DNA of 64,000 nt from Amnibacterium endophyticum (GTDB lineage: Bacteria > Actinomycetota > Actinomycetes > Actinomycetales > Microbacteriaceae). Shown one piece after another: positions 30,947 to 38,900 of this stretch. The stretch is taken from positions 62,001 to 126,000 of the forward strand of contig NZ_JBHUEA010000001.1 in assembly GCF_042680685.1 (NCBI RefSeq), given 5' to 3'. The notes beneath the pieces were generated by a model. The model did not search any database, was not told the DNA's origin, and was given only the letters and a program-made list of their open reading frames with translations. The stretch's first letter is position 1, and every line of letters starts with the position of its first letter. A program made the position numbers and the translations under genes.

Positions 30947-31931
30947 CGGCGGCGCAGGCCGCGACGACGGCGAGGGCCGCCACGGCGATCAGCGCCCACG
31001 CCGAGAGGCCGACCACGGCGGTCCGCACGCCGGTGCCGGCGAGGTCGCGGAAGCGGATGCCCGCGCCGAGCCCGAAGAGCGCCATGCCGAGCAGCACGGT
31101 CTGCAGGATCTGGGCCGCCTCGAGCAGCGCGGCGGGCAGCGGCAGCAGGCTCCGCAGCAGCACGGCGACGACGAAGCCGATCACGAAGAGCGGGACGATC
31201 GGGGGCCGCCGCTCCCCCTCCTGCTCCCCGCGCGCGCGGAGGACGACGCCCGCGATCGCGACGACCGGGGCGAGCAGCAGCACGCGCAGCAGCTTGACGA
31301 CGATCGCCGCGGCGAGCGCGGTCGCCCCGAACTGCTGCGCGGTCGCGACGACCTGGCCGACGTCGTGCACCCCTGCGCCCGCCCAGCGCCCGAAGGCGAC
31401 CGGCGCCATCCCGGTCGCCGTGCCGACGAGCGGCAGCACGACGATCGCGAGGGTCCCGCAGAGCGTGACGAGGGCGACCGGCCGGGACTGCTCCCGGGCG
31501 TCGCTGCGCGTCACGGCGGCCATCGCCCCGATCGCCGAGGCGCCGCAGATCGCGAACCCCGTCGCAAGCAGCAGCGGCTCCCGACCGGGCAGCCGGGCCG
31601 CGCGGGCGATCAGGTAGGTGCCGCCGAAGGCGAGCGCGACGACGCCGACGACGGCGAGCACCCGCAGCAGGCCGAGGCGCAGCACGTCGCCGAGGACGAG
31701 CTGCAGGCCGAGCAGCACGATGCCCGCCCGCATCGCCCGCTTCGCGGCGAGGGCGACGCCCGGCTGCAGGGCCCCGTCGAGCAGCCGGACGGTCGGCGCG
31801 AGCTGGGCCACCAGCACGCCGAGCGCGACGCAGACGGTCAGCAGCGGCACCGCCGGCAGCGCCAGGTGCACGAGCCACCCGATCCCGACGGCCCCGAGGG
31901 CGACGGCGAGGCCGGGCAGCGCGCGGGTCAC
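30834..31931 (-). CDS. YeiH/UPF0324-family membrane protein (putative sulfate exporter family)
   Basis: A 365-aa membrane protein with about ten hydrophobic helices. Family stretches are LLGLQLVLGDVL, GFAICGASAIGAMAAV and GAGVHDVGQVVATAQQFG. Database names call this family a putative sulfate exporter; its transport role is not proven. The C-terminal 36 residues or so (Arg/Pro-rich, starting near RRPERP) are encoded where the gene overlaps the chelatase gene on the opposite strand. GTG 31931 overlaps the FAH-gene stop by 4 bp, making a UGT-FAH-YeiH unit. Confidence 0.85.
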   Translation of the reverse strand: MTRALPGLAVALGAVGIGWLVHLALPAVPLLTVCVALGVLVAQLAPTVRLLDGALQPGVALAAKRAMRAGIVLLGLQLVLGDVLRLGLLRVLAVVGVVALAFGGTYLIARAARLPGREPLLLATGFAICGASAIGAMAAVTRSDAREQSRPVALVTLCGTLAIVVLPLVGTATGMAPVAFGRWAGAGVHDVGQVVATAQQFGATALAAAIVVKLLRVLLLAPVVAIAGVVLRARGEQEGERRPPIVPLFVIGFVVAVLLRSLLPLPAALLEAAQILQTVLLGMALFGLGAGIRFRDLAGTGVRTAVVGLSAWALIAVAALAVVAACAAVRRPERPARPAPPRPPGRGRSRRGPRGSVRRPAAGAR

Positions 31932-32698
31932 ATCCGGTTCCGGGCGGGGTTGCTGAGGCGACCGATGCCCGCGATGTCGATGTCGACCGTCTGCCCGTCG
32001 ACGAAGCCGCCGAGGCCCGCCGGCGTCCCGGTCAGGATCAGGTCGCCGGGCAGCAGCGTCCACACGTCGCTGACGTACTCGATGATCTCGGGGATCCCGT
32101 GGATCATGTCGCGGGTGTTGCCGTGCCGCCGCGGCTCCCCGTCCACGTAGGTCTGGATCTCGACCCCTCGGGGATCGATCTCCGTCTCGATCACCGGCCC
32201 GACGGGGCAGAAGGTGTCGTACCCCTTCGCGCGGGCCCACTGCCCGTCCTTGAACATCTCGTCGCGGGCCGACACGTCGTTCGCGATCGTGTAGCCGAAG
32301 ATCACCTGGTCGGCGTCCTCGGCCCGCACCCGCTTCGCGACGGCGCCGATGACGATCGCCAGCTCGCCCTCGTGGACGATCCGGCCCTCGACGGGCGGGA
32401 TCTGGATCGTGTCGCCCGGCCCGACGACCGAGGTGTTCGGCTTCAGGAAGATCACCGGCCGGTCGCCGGTGCCGGGCGCCAGCTCGTCCTTGTGCTCGGC
32501 GTAGTTCATCCCGATGCAGACGACCTTCGAGCGCGGGATCACGGGCGCCAGCAGGCGCGCCTCGGCGAGCGGCACCCGCTCCCCCGTCGTCTCGAACCCC
32601 TGGAACATCGGGTCGCCGGCCAGGACCACCAGGTCCTCGTCGTCGACGATGCCGTACTGCGGGTCGCTGCCCCCGGCCGTGAACCGCGCGATCTTCAC
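31928..32698 (-). CDS. Fumarylacetoacetate hydrolase (FAH)-family protein
   Basis: A 256-aa FAH-superfamily enzyme. It has VVCIGMNYAEHKDE, then FLKPNTSVVGPGD, the metal-binding glutamates in IVHEGELAIVIG and DVSARD, and TGTPAGLGGF near the C terminus. Actual substrate unknown; such proteins act as hydrolases or decarboxylases on 2-keto acids. In Microbacteriaceae a gene of this family usually lies beside gltX and the leu/ilv genes, and here it is 5.5 kb from gltX. GTG 32698 overlaps the glycosyltransferase stop (GTGA). Confidence 0.88.
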   Translation of the reverse strand: MKIARFTAGGSDPQYGIVDDEDLVVLAGDPMFQGFETTGERVPLAEARLLAPVIPRSKVVCIGMNYAEHKDELAPGTGDRPVIFLKPNTSVVGPGDTIQIPPVEGRIVHEGELAIVIGAVAKRVRAEDADQVIFGYTIANDVSARDEMFKDGQWARAKGYDTFCPVGPVIETEIDPRGVEIQTYVDGEPRRHGNTRDMIHGIPEIIEYVSDVWTLLPGDLILTGTPAGLGGFVDGQTVDIDIAGIGRLSNPARNRM

Positions 32699-34065
32699 TC
32701 CACGAGCGTAGCGACCGTCCCGTCGCGGTCCGCCGGGACCGCGGGCCGCGGCGCCGGCAGCGGGTCGGCCCCGAGGTCCTCCACGGTCCGGGCGATCGCG
32801 TCGAGCGGATCGCCCTGCTCCGCCATCCAGCGCTGCAGGCCGCGGGCGCGCTCCGCGTAGCGCTGGTCGGCGAGCACGCGGCGCACGCCGGCGCGGATCG
32901 CCGCGGGCTTCGGGCGGCCGCTGCGGAGGTCCACCCCGACGCCCGCCCAGCGCACGCGCGCCGCGACCTCCGGCTTGTCCTCGGTGGTGCCCGCGACGAC
33001 GAGCGGGACGCCGTGCGCGAGGCTCAGCTGCACGCCGCCGAAGCCGCCGTTGCTGACGACCACCGAGGTGCGGGGCAGCAGCGCGTCGTAGGGGAGGAAC
33101 TCCGCGACCCGCGCGTTGGCCGGCAGCCCCTCGGGGAACGCCCGCTCGACCTCCGCGACGGGGCGGCCGCCCGTCGCCGCGACGACGAGCACGTCCTCGG
33201 CCGCGAGCGCGCGCAGGGCGGGCACGAGCAGCTTGCCGAGGTCGACGTTGTCGATCGTCCCCTGCGTCACGTGGACGACCGGGCGGCCGCCCGTCACGTC
33301 CGCCCACCAGGAGGGCAGCACCGCGTCTCGCCGCGCCGCCTGCCGGAGCGGGCCGAGGAAGCGCACGGTCGGCGGCAGCTCGCGCCGCGGGTACTCGATG
33401 CCCTCGGCCGCGAGCAGGAAGGTCGCGTCGAAGCGGTAGGGCTGGTCGAAGAAGTTGCCGGCCGGCGCGGGGGCGCCCACCTCGGCGAGCGCGGCGACGA
33501 CGGCCCGCTGGATCGGCTTCAGCGGCCCTGCGTGCAGCACCGAGTTCAGCGCGCGGTTCCGCAGCCGCGCGAGCGGCCCGCTGCCCGGCTGGAGCGCCGG
33601 GCCGAAGGGCGCGGTGTCCTCGCTCGTCAGCGTGACGGGCAGCGCGGACACGCTGATGATGGGCACCCGCTCCGCCCGGGGCACGGTGAGCAGGGTCGGC
33701 AGGGCGCCCATGAAGACGCCCTCCGACAGCACCAGGTCGTAGCCGCCGGACTCGAGCTCGGCCGTCAGGGCGCGGTGCTGGCCGGGGATGGTGCGCGCGA
33801 ACATCCCGGTGATGTCGTAGCGCACGGCCGCGAGGCCCTTGTAGCGGTCGCGGCCGGGCAGCCAGGCGTCGAGGTCGGCGTCGTCGTAGTCGACGCCGGC
33901 CGGCAGCGGCACGAAGCCGAGGCCGTGGCGCCGCACGGCGTCCTCGTACTTGCGCCCGGTGAGCACGACGACCTCGTGGCCGCGGCGCTGCAGGTCCTCG
34001 CCCACGACGAGCATGGGGGCGATGTGCCCCCAGATCGGCGAGCTCGGCATCAGGATCTTCGACAA
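32695..34065 (-). CDS. MGT-type UDP-glycosyltransferase (GT1, macrolide-type)
   Basis: A 456-aa GT-B fold glycosyltransferase. The acceptor-domain start is ILMPSSPIWGHIAPML, with the catalytic-type His in GHI. The donor-domain signature includes HVTQGTIDN, FLPYDALLPRTSVVVSNGGFGGVQLSLAHGVPLVV and TEDKPEVAARV. Relatives glycosylate macrolides or other small hydrophobic molecules, often as detoxification. The TTG start at 34065 follows GGAGGAG. It is divergent from a TetR gene 41 bp away, a typical regulator-resistance pair; substrate unknown. Confidence 0.85.
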   Translation of the reverse strand: MSKILMPSSPIWGHIAPMLVVGEDLQRRGHEVVVLTGRKYEDAVRRHGLGFVPLPAGVDYDDADLDAWLPGRDRYKGLAAVRYDITGMFARTIPGQHRALTAELESGGYDLVLSEGVFMGALPTLLTVPRAERVPIISVSALPVTLTSEDTAPFGPALQPGSGPLARLRNRALNSVLHAGPLKPIQRAVVAALAEVGAPAPAGNFFDQPYRFDATFLLAAEGIEYPRRELPPTVRFLGPLRQAARRDAVLPSWWADVTGGRPVVHVTQGTIDNVDLGKLLVPALRALAAEDVLVVAATGGRPVAEVERAFPEGLPANARVAEFLPYDALLPRTSVVVSNGGFGGVQLSLAHGVPLVVAGTTEDKPEVAARVRWAGVGVDLRSGRPKPAAIRAGVRRVLADQRYAERARGLQRWMAEQGDPLDAIARTVEDLGADPLPAPRPAVPADRDGTVATLVE

Positions 34066-34106
34066 GGGGGATCTCCTCCACTTTCAGTACTGCTAGGGTG
34101 TAATCA

Positions 34107-34787
34107 ATGAAGCAGAACGTAGCGACGGCGGACGGCGAGCACAAGACCCTTCCGCGACCGAAGCGGAAGTACGACTCGACGCGGCGGCAGCAGCAGGCCG
34201 CGGAGACGCGGGAGCGGATCCTCGACGCGGCCGCGGCGTGCTTCGCCGAGGTCGGCTACGCCCGCACGACGATGGGCCGGATCGCCGAGCGCGCCGGGGT
34301 GTCGGTGGAGTCCGTGCACCTCGCCGGCCCCAAGCGGGCGCTGCTCATCGCGGCGTTCTCCCGAGCGTTCGTGGGCGAGGAGACGGAGCAGGCGCTCGAG
34401 GACGGCGTCTACGCGGGCGTGCTCGCGCTCGAGGACCGCGACGAGTTCGTCGACCGCTTCTCGCACGTGGTGCTCGAGGGCCAGCGCGCGGGCATCGGGA
34501 TCTGGCGCGCGCTGTCGGCCGCCGCGATCGAGGAGCCCGAGGTCGCCGCGCTGTACGCCGACCTCGCCGGGCGGCGGCGGCGCGACACCGTGCTCGGCTG
34601 CCGGGCCCTCGCCGACAAGGGCTGGCTGCGCGACGACCTGCCGCTCGAGGAGGTCGCCGACACCCTCGCCCTCGTCGTCGGGTTCGACCCGTACCAGCTG
34701 TACGTGCTCGACTTCGGCTGGCCGGAGGAGCGGCTGCGCGCCTGGACCGCCCGCCTGCTGGAGGCGGAGGTGCTCGCCCCCCGATGA
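34107..34787 (+). CDS. TetR-family transcriptional regulator
   Basis: A 226-aa TetR protein. The helix-turn-helix is at about residues 40-75 (TRERILDAAAACFAEVGYARTTMGRIAERAGVS), after a basic N-terminal extension (PRPKRKYDSTRRQQQ). The ligand domain is Ala/Leu/Glu-rich. The usual aromatic segment after the HTH is replaced by VESVHLAGPKRALL. It is divergent from the glycosyltransferase, which it probably represses. A TAGGGT box (34094-34099) ends 7 nt before the ATG, suggesting a leaderless transcript; the 41-bp gap must hold both promoters. Confidence 0.88.
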   Translation: MKQNVATADGEHKTLPRPKRKYDSTRRQQQAAETRERILDAAAACFAEVGYARTTMGRIAERAGVSVESVHLAGPKRALLIAAFSRAFVGEETEQALEDGVYAGVLALEDRDEFVDRFSHVVLEGQRAGIGIWRALSAAAIEEPEVAALYADLAGRRRRDTVLGCRALADKGWLRDDLPLEEVADTLALVVGFDPYQLYVLDFGWPEERLRAWTARLLEAEVLAPR

Positions 34788-34832
34788 GCCGAAAGGGGTG
34801 ACGCATCAGGGGAAGCGCGCCATCATGTCGGC

Positions 34833-35693
34833 ATGCCCGAGATGCCCGAGGTCCACGCGCTGGCGAGCGACCTGTCCGTGCGGCTCGAGGGGCGCACCAT
34901 CGCCCGGCTCGACGTCTCCGCCTTCTCCGCGCTGAAGACGTTCGACCCGCCGGTGTCCGACGTCGCGGGGCGCGAGGTGCGGGACGTCACGCACCACGGC
35001 AAGTTCCTCGACCTGGACCTCGGCGACCTGCACGTCGTGATCCACCTCGCGAAGGCGGGCTGGATGCGCTGGTACGACGTCCTGCCGGCGCCGCGCACCG
35101 GCCGTGGCGCGCTCGCCGCGCGGATCGTGCTCGACGACGGCTCCGGCGTCGCGATCACCGAGGCGGGCACGAAGAAGTCGCTCGCCATCCACGTCGTCCG
35201 CGACCCGCTGGAGGTCGAGCGGATCGCGACGCTCGGCCCGGACCCGCTGGACCCCGCCTTCACGCGGGCGCGCTTCGCCGAGGTGCTGCGGGCGGCCGGC
35301 CGGGCGCAGATCAAGGGCGTGCTGCGCGACCAGTCGCGGATCGCCGGCATCGGCAACGCCTACTCCGACGAGATCCTGCACGCCGCGCGCATGTCGCCGT
35401 TCAAGCCCGCGGCGATGGCCGACGAGGAGGTCGACCGCCTGTTCGACGCGATGCGCTCGGTGCTGGAGGACGCGATCCGCCGCTCCGATGGCCTGGCGAT
35501 GGCCGACCTGAAGGGCGAGAAGCGGTCCGGGATGCGGGTGCACGGCCGCACGGGCGAGGCCTGCCCGGTGTGCGGGGACACGGTGCGCCGGGTCCGCTTC
35601 GCCGACAGCGAGCTGCAGTACTGCCCCACCTGCCAGACGGGCGGCAAGCCGCTCGCCGACCGCGCGCTCTCCCGCCTCGGCATCACCACCTGA
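34833..35693 (+). CDS. Fpg/Nei-family DNA glycosylase
   Basis: A 286-aa base-excision repair enzyme. It starts MPEMPEVHAL, so the catalytic Pro and Glu (P2, E3) are in place and the ATG at 34833 is secure. HHGKFLDLDL carries the conserved Lys. The helix-two-turn-helix is QSRIAGIGNAYSDEILH, and the C-terminal zinc finger has C244, C247, C264 and C267. The sequence could be MutM- or Nei-type; H8 in place of Glu leaves this open. A strong hairpin follows the stop. Confidence 0.9.
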   Translation: MPEMPEVHALASDLSVRLEGRTIARLDVSAFSALKTFDPPVSDVAGREVRDVTHHGKFLDLDLGDLHVVIHLAKAGWMRWYDVLPAPRTGRGALAARIVLDDGSGVAITEAGTKKSLAIHVVRDPLEVERIATLGPDPLDPAFTRARFAEVLRAAGRAQIKGVLRDQSRIAGIGNAYSDEILHAARMSPFKPAAMADEEVDRLFDAMRSVLEDAIRRSDGLAMADLKGEKRSGMRVHGRTGEACPVCGDTVRRVRFADSELQYCPTCQTGGKPLADRALSRLGITT

Positions 35694-35703
35694 GGCGCCT
35701 CAC

Positions 35704-35752
35704 ATCGCGAGCGCTGCCGCTCCAGAGCACCCGGAGCGGCAGCGCTCGCGAT
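35704..35752. terminator. Bidirectional hairpin between convergent genes
   Basis: Perfect 20-bp arms (35704-35723 and 35733-35752, starting ATCGCGAGCGCTGCCGCTCC) with a 9-nt loop. It lies between the glycosylase gene and the minus-strand membrane-protein gene. No T tract. The perfect, long stem resembles the other dispersed palindromes more than an ordinary terminator. Confidence 0.7.
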
Positions 35753-35768
35753 ACGGAGGTCGTGCCGA

Positions 35769-36479
35769 TCAGACCTGCCCGGCCGTGAAGCGATCGACCT
35801 TCCGGTGGAAGCGCATGCCGGCGAGGCCGCCGAGCAGCGCGCCGCCCAGGCTGAAGACGATCGCGACGACCAGCGCCCAGATCCCGGTCGTGGTGGCGAT
35901 GCTGCCGCTGATCGGCAGGCCGGTCGCGTTCAGCTGCGAGAAGGCACCCGACTGCGCTCCGGCGATCGCGCCCGCGACGGCGACGACCACGGCGATGATG
36001 ACGGCCCACAGCCAGACCGCGAGGCCCTGCTTGGCGCCGCTGAAGCGGGCCATGCGACCGGCGACGTAGCCGCCGACCCAGTAGCCGGCGAACAGCACGA
36101 AGGCGAGCACCGCGATGCCGCCGGCCGCCGCAGCCGCCTGGACGTTCCCGTCGCTCGCGGTCGGCATCTGGACGTTCAGCCCGATCAGGCCGAGGACACC
36201 CGTCACGAGGGCGGTGAGCAGCACGACCGCGCCGGTCGCAGTCAGCCAGCCGAAGAAGGCGAGGAAGAAGCGCATCCCGCCGAACTCGGCCTTCTCGCGC
36301 TCCCGCCGATCGGCGAGGGGCGCCTCGCGCCGGTCGCCGACGACCTCGGTCCGCCGGTCGGCCCCGGCCTCGTCGCGCCGGTCGGTGACGGCGCCGTCCC
36401 GCCGCTCCGGGTCGGTGTCGCGGAACTCGTCGTGGCGGTCGACGGGCTGCTCGTCGTCGCGGGTCCGCTGCTCGGCCAT
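35769..36479 (-). CDS. Membrane protein with acidic/basic repeat N terminus
   Basis: A 236-aa protein that I do not recognise. The first 65 residues are charged and contain four spaced DRR(D/E/T) units (DRRDE, DRRTE, DRREA, DRRER). Then come four hydrophobic segments (about 75-98, 117-140, 150-175 and 194-222) rich in Gly and Ala. The ending FHRKVDRFTAGQV is cytoplasmic-like. The ATG at 36479 follows CAGGAGC. It stands alone, convergent with the DNA glycosylase. A perfect-stem hairpin lies in its leader. Confidence 0.7.
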   Translation of the reverse strand: MAEQRTRDDEQPVDRHDEFRDTDPERRDGAVTDRRDEAGADRRTEVVGDRREAPLADRREREKAEFGGMRFFLAFFGWLTATGAVVLLTALVTGVLGLIGLNVQMPTASDGNVQAAAAAGGIAVLAFVLFAGYWVGGYVAGRMARFSGAKQGLAVWLWAVIIAVVVAVAGAIAGAQSGAFSQLNATGLPISGSIATTTGIWALVVAIVFSLGGALLGGLAGMRFHRKVDRFTAGQV

Positions 36480-36494
36480 GGTCGCTCCTGGGTG

Positions 36495-36528
36495 CTCGAG
36501 CGCGCGGGACGGGTCTCCCGCGCGCGAG
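36495..36528 (-). promoter_or_regulatory. Hairpin upstream of the membrane-protein gene
   Basis: GCGCGCGGGA (36500-36509) pairs perfectly with TCCCGCGCGC (36516-36525), with a 6-nt loop and a CTC/GAG extension. It lies about 16 nt before the start codon and about 130 bp after ilvE. It could be an ilvE terminator or a translation-affecting leader hairpin. The remaining gap (36529-36658) shows no gene. Confidence 0.4.
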
Positions 36529-36658
36529 CCGCCGACGCTACGGACACCGGGCGACGACGAAGCGGACTCCCATCCCTCTCACAGTGCGCGAGGAGGTCAT
36601 CAGCAGCAGGCCCACGAAGAGCCAGGGCTCAGCGGATCGACCCGCCGCAGCACCTGCG

Positions 36659-37759
36659 TCAGGCGAGGCGGCGCATCCAGCCGTGGTGGTCCGGCAGGCG
36701 GCCGTACTGGATCCCGGTCAGCTCGTCGCGGAGGCTCATCGTCAGCGCACCCGGGTCGCTGTCGGGCGCGCCGATCTCGAAGTCGCGGGCCTTCAGCCGG
36801 CCGATCGGCGTGATCACCGCCGCGGTGCCGCAGGCGAACGCCTCGACGATGTCGCCGGACTCCACGCCCGCGCGCCACTCGTCGATCGAGAACCGGCGCT
36901 CCTCGACCACGTGGCCGCGCTCCTCCGCGAGGCGGATGACCGAGGAGCGCGTGATGCCCTCCAGGATCGTGCCGAGCGCGGGGGTCACGACGCGGCCATC
37001 GGCGTAGACGAAGAACACGTTCATGCCGCCGAGCTCCTCGACGTACGTCCGCTCCTCGGCGTCGAGGAACAGCACCTGCTGGCAGCCCTGCTCGTACGCC
37101 TCCGCCTGCGGCAGCAGGCTCGCCGCGTAGTTGCCGCCGGTCTTCGCGGCGCCGAGGCCCCCGCGACCGGCGCGCGACCAGTCCTGCGACAGCCAGATCG
37201 ACACGGGCCGGACCCCGCCGGCGAAGTAGGCGCCCGCGGGCGACGCGATCACGTGGAACTCGGCCTCGTGCGCCCCTCGGACGCCGAGGAACGCCTCCGA
37301 GGCGATCATGAACGGACGCAGGTACAGGCTCGTCTCGGGCGCGGAGGGCACCCAGTCGGCGTCGATGCGGACCAGGTGCTCGATCGCCGCGAGGAAGTCC
37401 GCCTCCGGCAGCTCGGGCAGCGCGAGGCGGCGGGCGGAGCGCTGCAGCCGCTCGGCGTTCGCCTCCGGCCGGAAGGTCCAGACCGAGCCGTCGGCCCAGC
37501 GGTACGCCTTCAGCCCCTCGAAGATCTCCTGCCCGTAGTGCAGCACCGCCGCGGCGGGGTCGAGGGAGAGCGGGCCGTACGGCTTCACGACGGCGTCGTG
37601 CCAGCCCCGCTCCTCGCTCCAGGAGATGGTGACCATGTGGTCGGTGAACTTCGCGCCGAACTTCGGGTCGGCGAGGATCGCCTCCCGCTCGGCGTCCGCG
37701 CGGCGGGCGGGCGAGGGGGTCGTGTCGAAGGCGAGCGCGAAGGACTCGGTCGTGGTCAT
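36659..37759 (-). CDS. ilvE: Branched-chain amino acid aminotransferase
   Basis: Final transamination in Leu, Ile and Val synthesis (PLP enzyme, 366 aa, class IV). The PLP Lys is K206 in GAAKTGGNYAASL. VLHYGQEIFEGLKAYR, LYLRPFM and EELGGMNVFFVY are typical of BCAT. The ATG at 37759 lies 9 bp after the leuB stop, so both form one transcript. Confidence 0.94.
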   Translation of the reverse strand: MTTTESFALAFDTTPSPARRADAEREAILADPKFGAKFTDHMVTISWSEERGWHDAVVKPYGPLSLDPAAAVLHYGQEIFEGLKAYRWADGSVWTFRPEANAERLQRSARRLALPELPEADFLAAIEHLVRIDADWVPSAPETSLYLRPFMIASEAFLGVRGAHEAEFHVIASPAGAYFAGGVRPVSIWLSQDWSRAGRGGLGAAKTGGNYAASLLPQAEAYEQGCQQVLFLDAEERTYVEELGGMNVFFVYADGRVVTPALGTILEGITRSSVIRLAEERGHVVEERRFSIDEWRAGVESGDIVEAFACGTAAVITPIGRLKARDFEIGAPDSDPGALTMSLRDELTGIQYGRLPDHHGWMRRLA

Positions 37760-37768
37760 GCGGGGCTC

Positions 37769-38818
37769 CTAGCGGGGCGGAAGGGCTGCGAGCACCCCGT
37801 CGCCGACCTCGGCCGTCGTGCGCGGCGAGCCGTCGCGGGCGGCGAGGTCCGCGGTGACGGCGGCGGTGATCCGGGCGGCGGCCTCGGACATGCCGAGGTG
37901 CTCCAGCAGCAGTGCGGTGGAGAGGATGGCGGCGGTCGGGTCCGCCTTCCCGGTGCCCGCGATGTCGGGCGCCGAGCCGTGCACCGGCTCGAACATGGAG
38001 GGGAAGGCGCCGCTCGGGTTCAGGTTGCCCGAGGCGGCGAGGCCGATGCCGCCGCTGATGGCGGCGGCCAGGTCGGTGAGGATGTCGCCGAACAGGTTGT
38101 CGGTCACGATCACGTCGAAGCGGGCGGGATCGGTGACGAGGAAGATCGTGGCGGCGTCGACGTGCAGGTAGTCGACCGCGACCTCTGGGTACTCGGGCGC
38201 GATCGCGTCCACCGTCCGGTGCCACAGCGAGCCGGCGAAGGTCAGCACGTTCGTCTTGTGCACGAGCGTCAGGCCGTTGCGACGGGCCGACGCCTGCTCG
38301 AAGGCGTACCGCACGACCCGCTCGACGCCGAAGGCGGTGTTGACGCTGACCTCGTTCGCGACCTCGGCGGGGGTGCCGACGCGGATCGCCCCGCCGTTGC
38401 CGACGTACGGGCCCTCGGTGCCCTCGCGGACGACGACGAAGTCGACCTCCCCGGCGTCCCGCAGCGGTGAGACGACGCCGGGCCAGAGGCGGGTGGGACG
38501 CAGGTTCACGTAGTGGTCGAGCGCGAAGCGCAGCTTGAGCAGCAGCCCGCGCTCGATGTTCGCGTCCTTCAGCCGCGGGTCGCCCGGCACCCCGCCGACC
38601 GCGCCGAGCAGGATCGCGTCGTGCTCGGCGATCGCGGCGAGCTCGTCGTCCGGCAGCACGTCCCCGGTCTCGAGGTAGCGGGCCGCGCCGAGCCGGAACT
38701 CCGTCGTCGCGATCTCGGCCTCGCCGTCGACCGCGGCGCGCAGCACGCGCAGCCCCTGCTCGACGACCTCCGGGCCGATCCCGTCGCCGCCGACGACCGC
38801 GAGACGAACCGTGCGCAC
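37769..38818 (-). CDS. leuB: 3-Isopropylmalate dehydrogenase
   Basis: NAD-dependent oxidative decarboxylation step of leucine synthesis, 349 aa. VVGGDGIGPEVV at the N terminus, LLLKLRFALDHYVNLRP, REGTEGPYVGNGG, VTDNLFGDILTDLAAAISGG and EPVHGSAPDIAGTGKADPTA are canonical. The GTG at 38818 is preceded, at exactly 6 nt, by TAGCCT, so the message is probably leaderless. The 53-bp palindrome at 38837-38889 lies directly upstream of this -10 box and covers the -35 position. Confidence 0.95.
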   Translation of the reverse strand: MRTVRLAVVGGDGIGPEVVEQGLRVLRAAVDGEAEIATTEFRLGAARYLETGDVLPDDELAAIAEHDAILLGAVGGVPGDPRLKDANIERGLLLKLRFALDHYVNLRPTRLWPGVVSPLRDAGEVDFVVVREGTEGPYVGNGGAIRVGTPAEVANEVSVNTAFGVERVVRYAFEQASARRNGLTLVHKTNVLTFAGSLWHRTVDAIAPEYPEVAVDYLHVDAATIFLVTDPARFDVIVTDNLFGDILTDLAAAISGGIGLAASGNLNPSGAFPSMFEPVHGSAPDIAGTGKADPTAAILSTALLLEHLGMSEAAARITAAVTADLAARDGSPRTTAEVGDGVLAALPPR

Positions 38819-38836
38819 CGCGCCAGGCTACCGCCG

Positions 38837-38889
38837 TTCATTTCGTAGGCGGATCTCGCCCGCGCGGCCCGATCCGCCTGCACGATGAA
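38837..38889. repeat. 53-bp palindromic repeat, family A copy 3
   Basis: It starts TTCATTTCGTAGGCGGATC and ends with the complement of TTCATCGTGCAGGCGGATC, closely matching copies at 6462 and 26464 in sequence and identical in length. The centre is C+G-rich (TCGCCCGCGCGGCCC). It lies between serA and leuB on the same strand, 11 bp after the serA stop on one side and 18 bp before the leuB start on the other. It may terminate upstream transcription and overlaps the leuB -35 region. Confidence 0.8.
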
Positions 38890-38900
38890 AGTCCGGCGGG

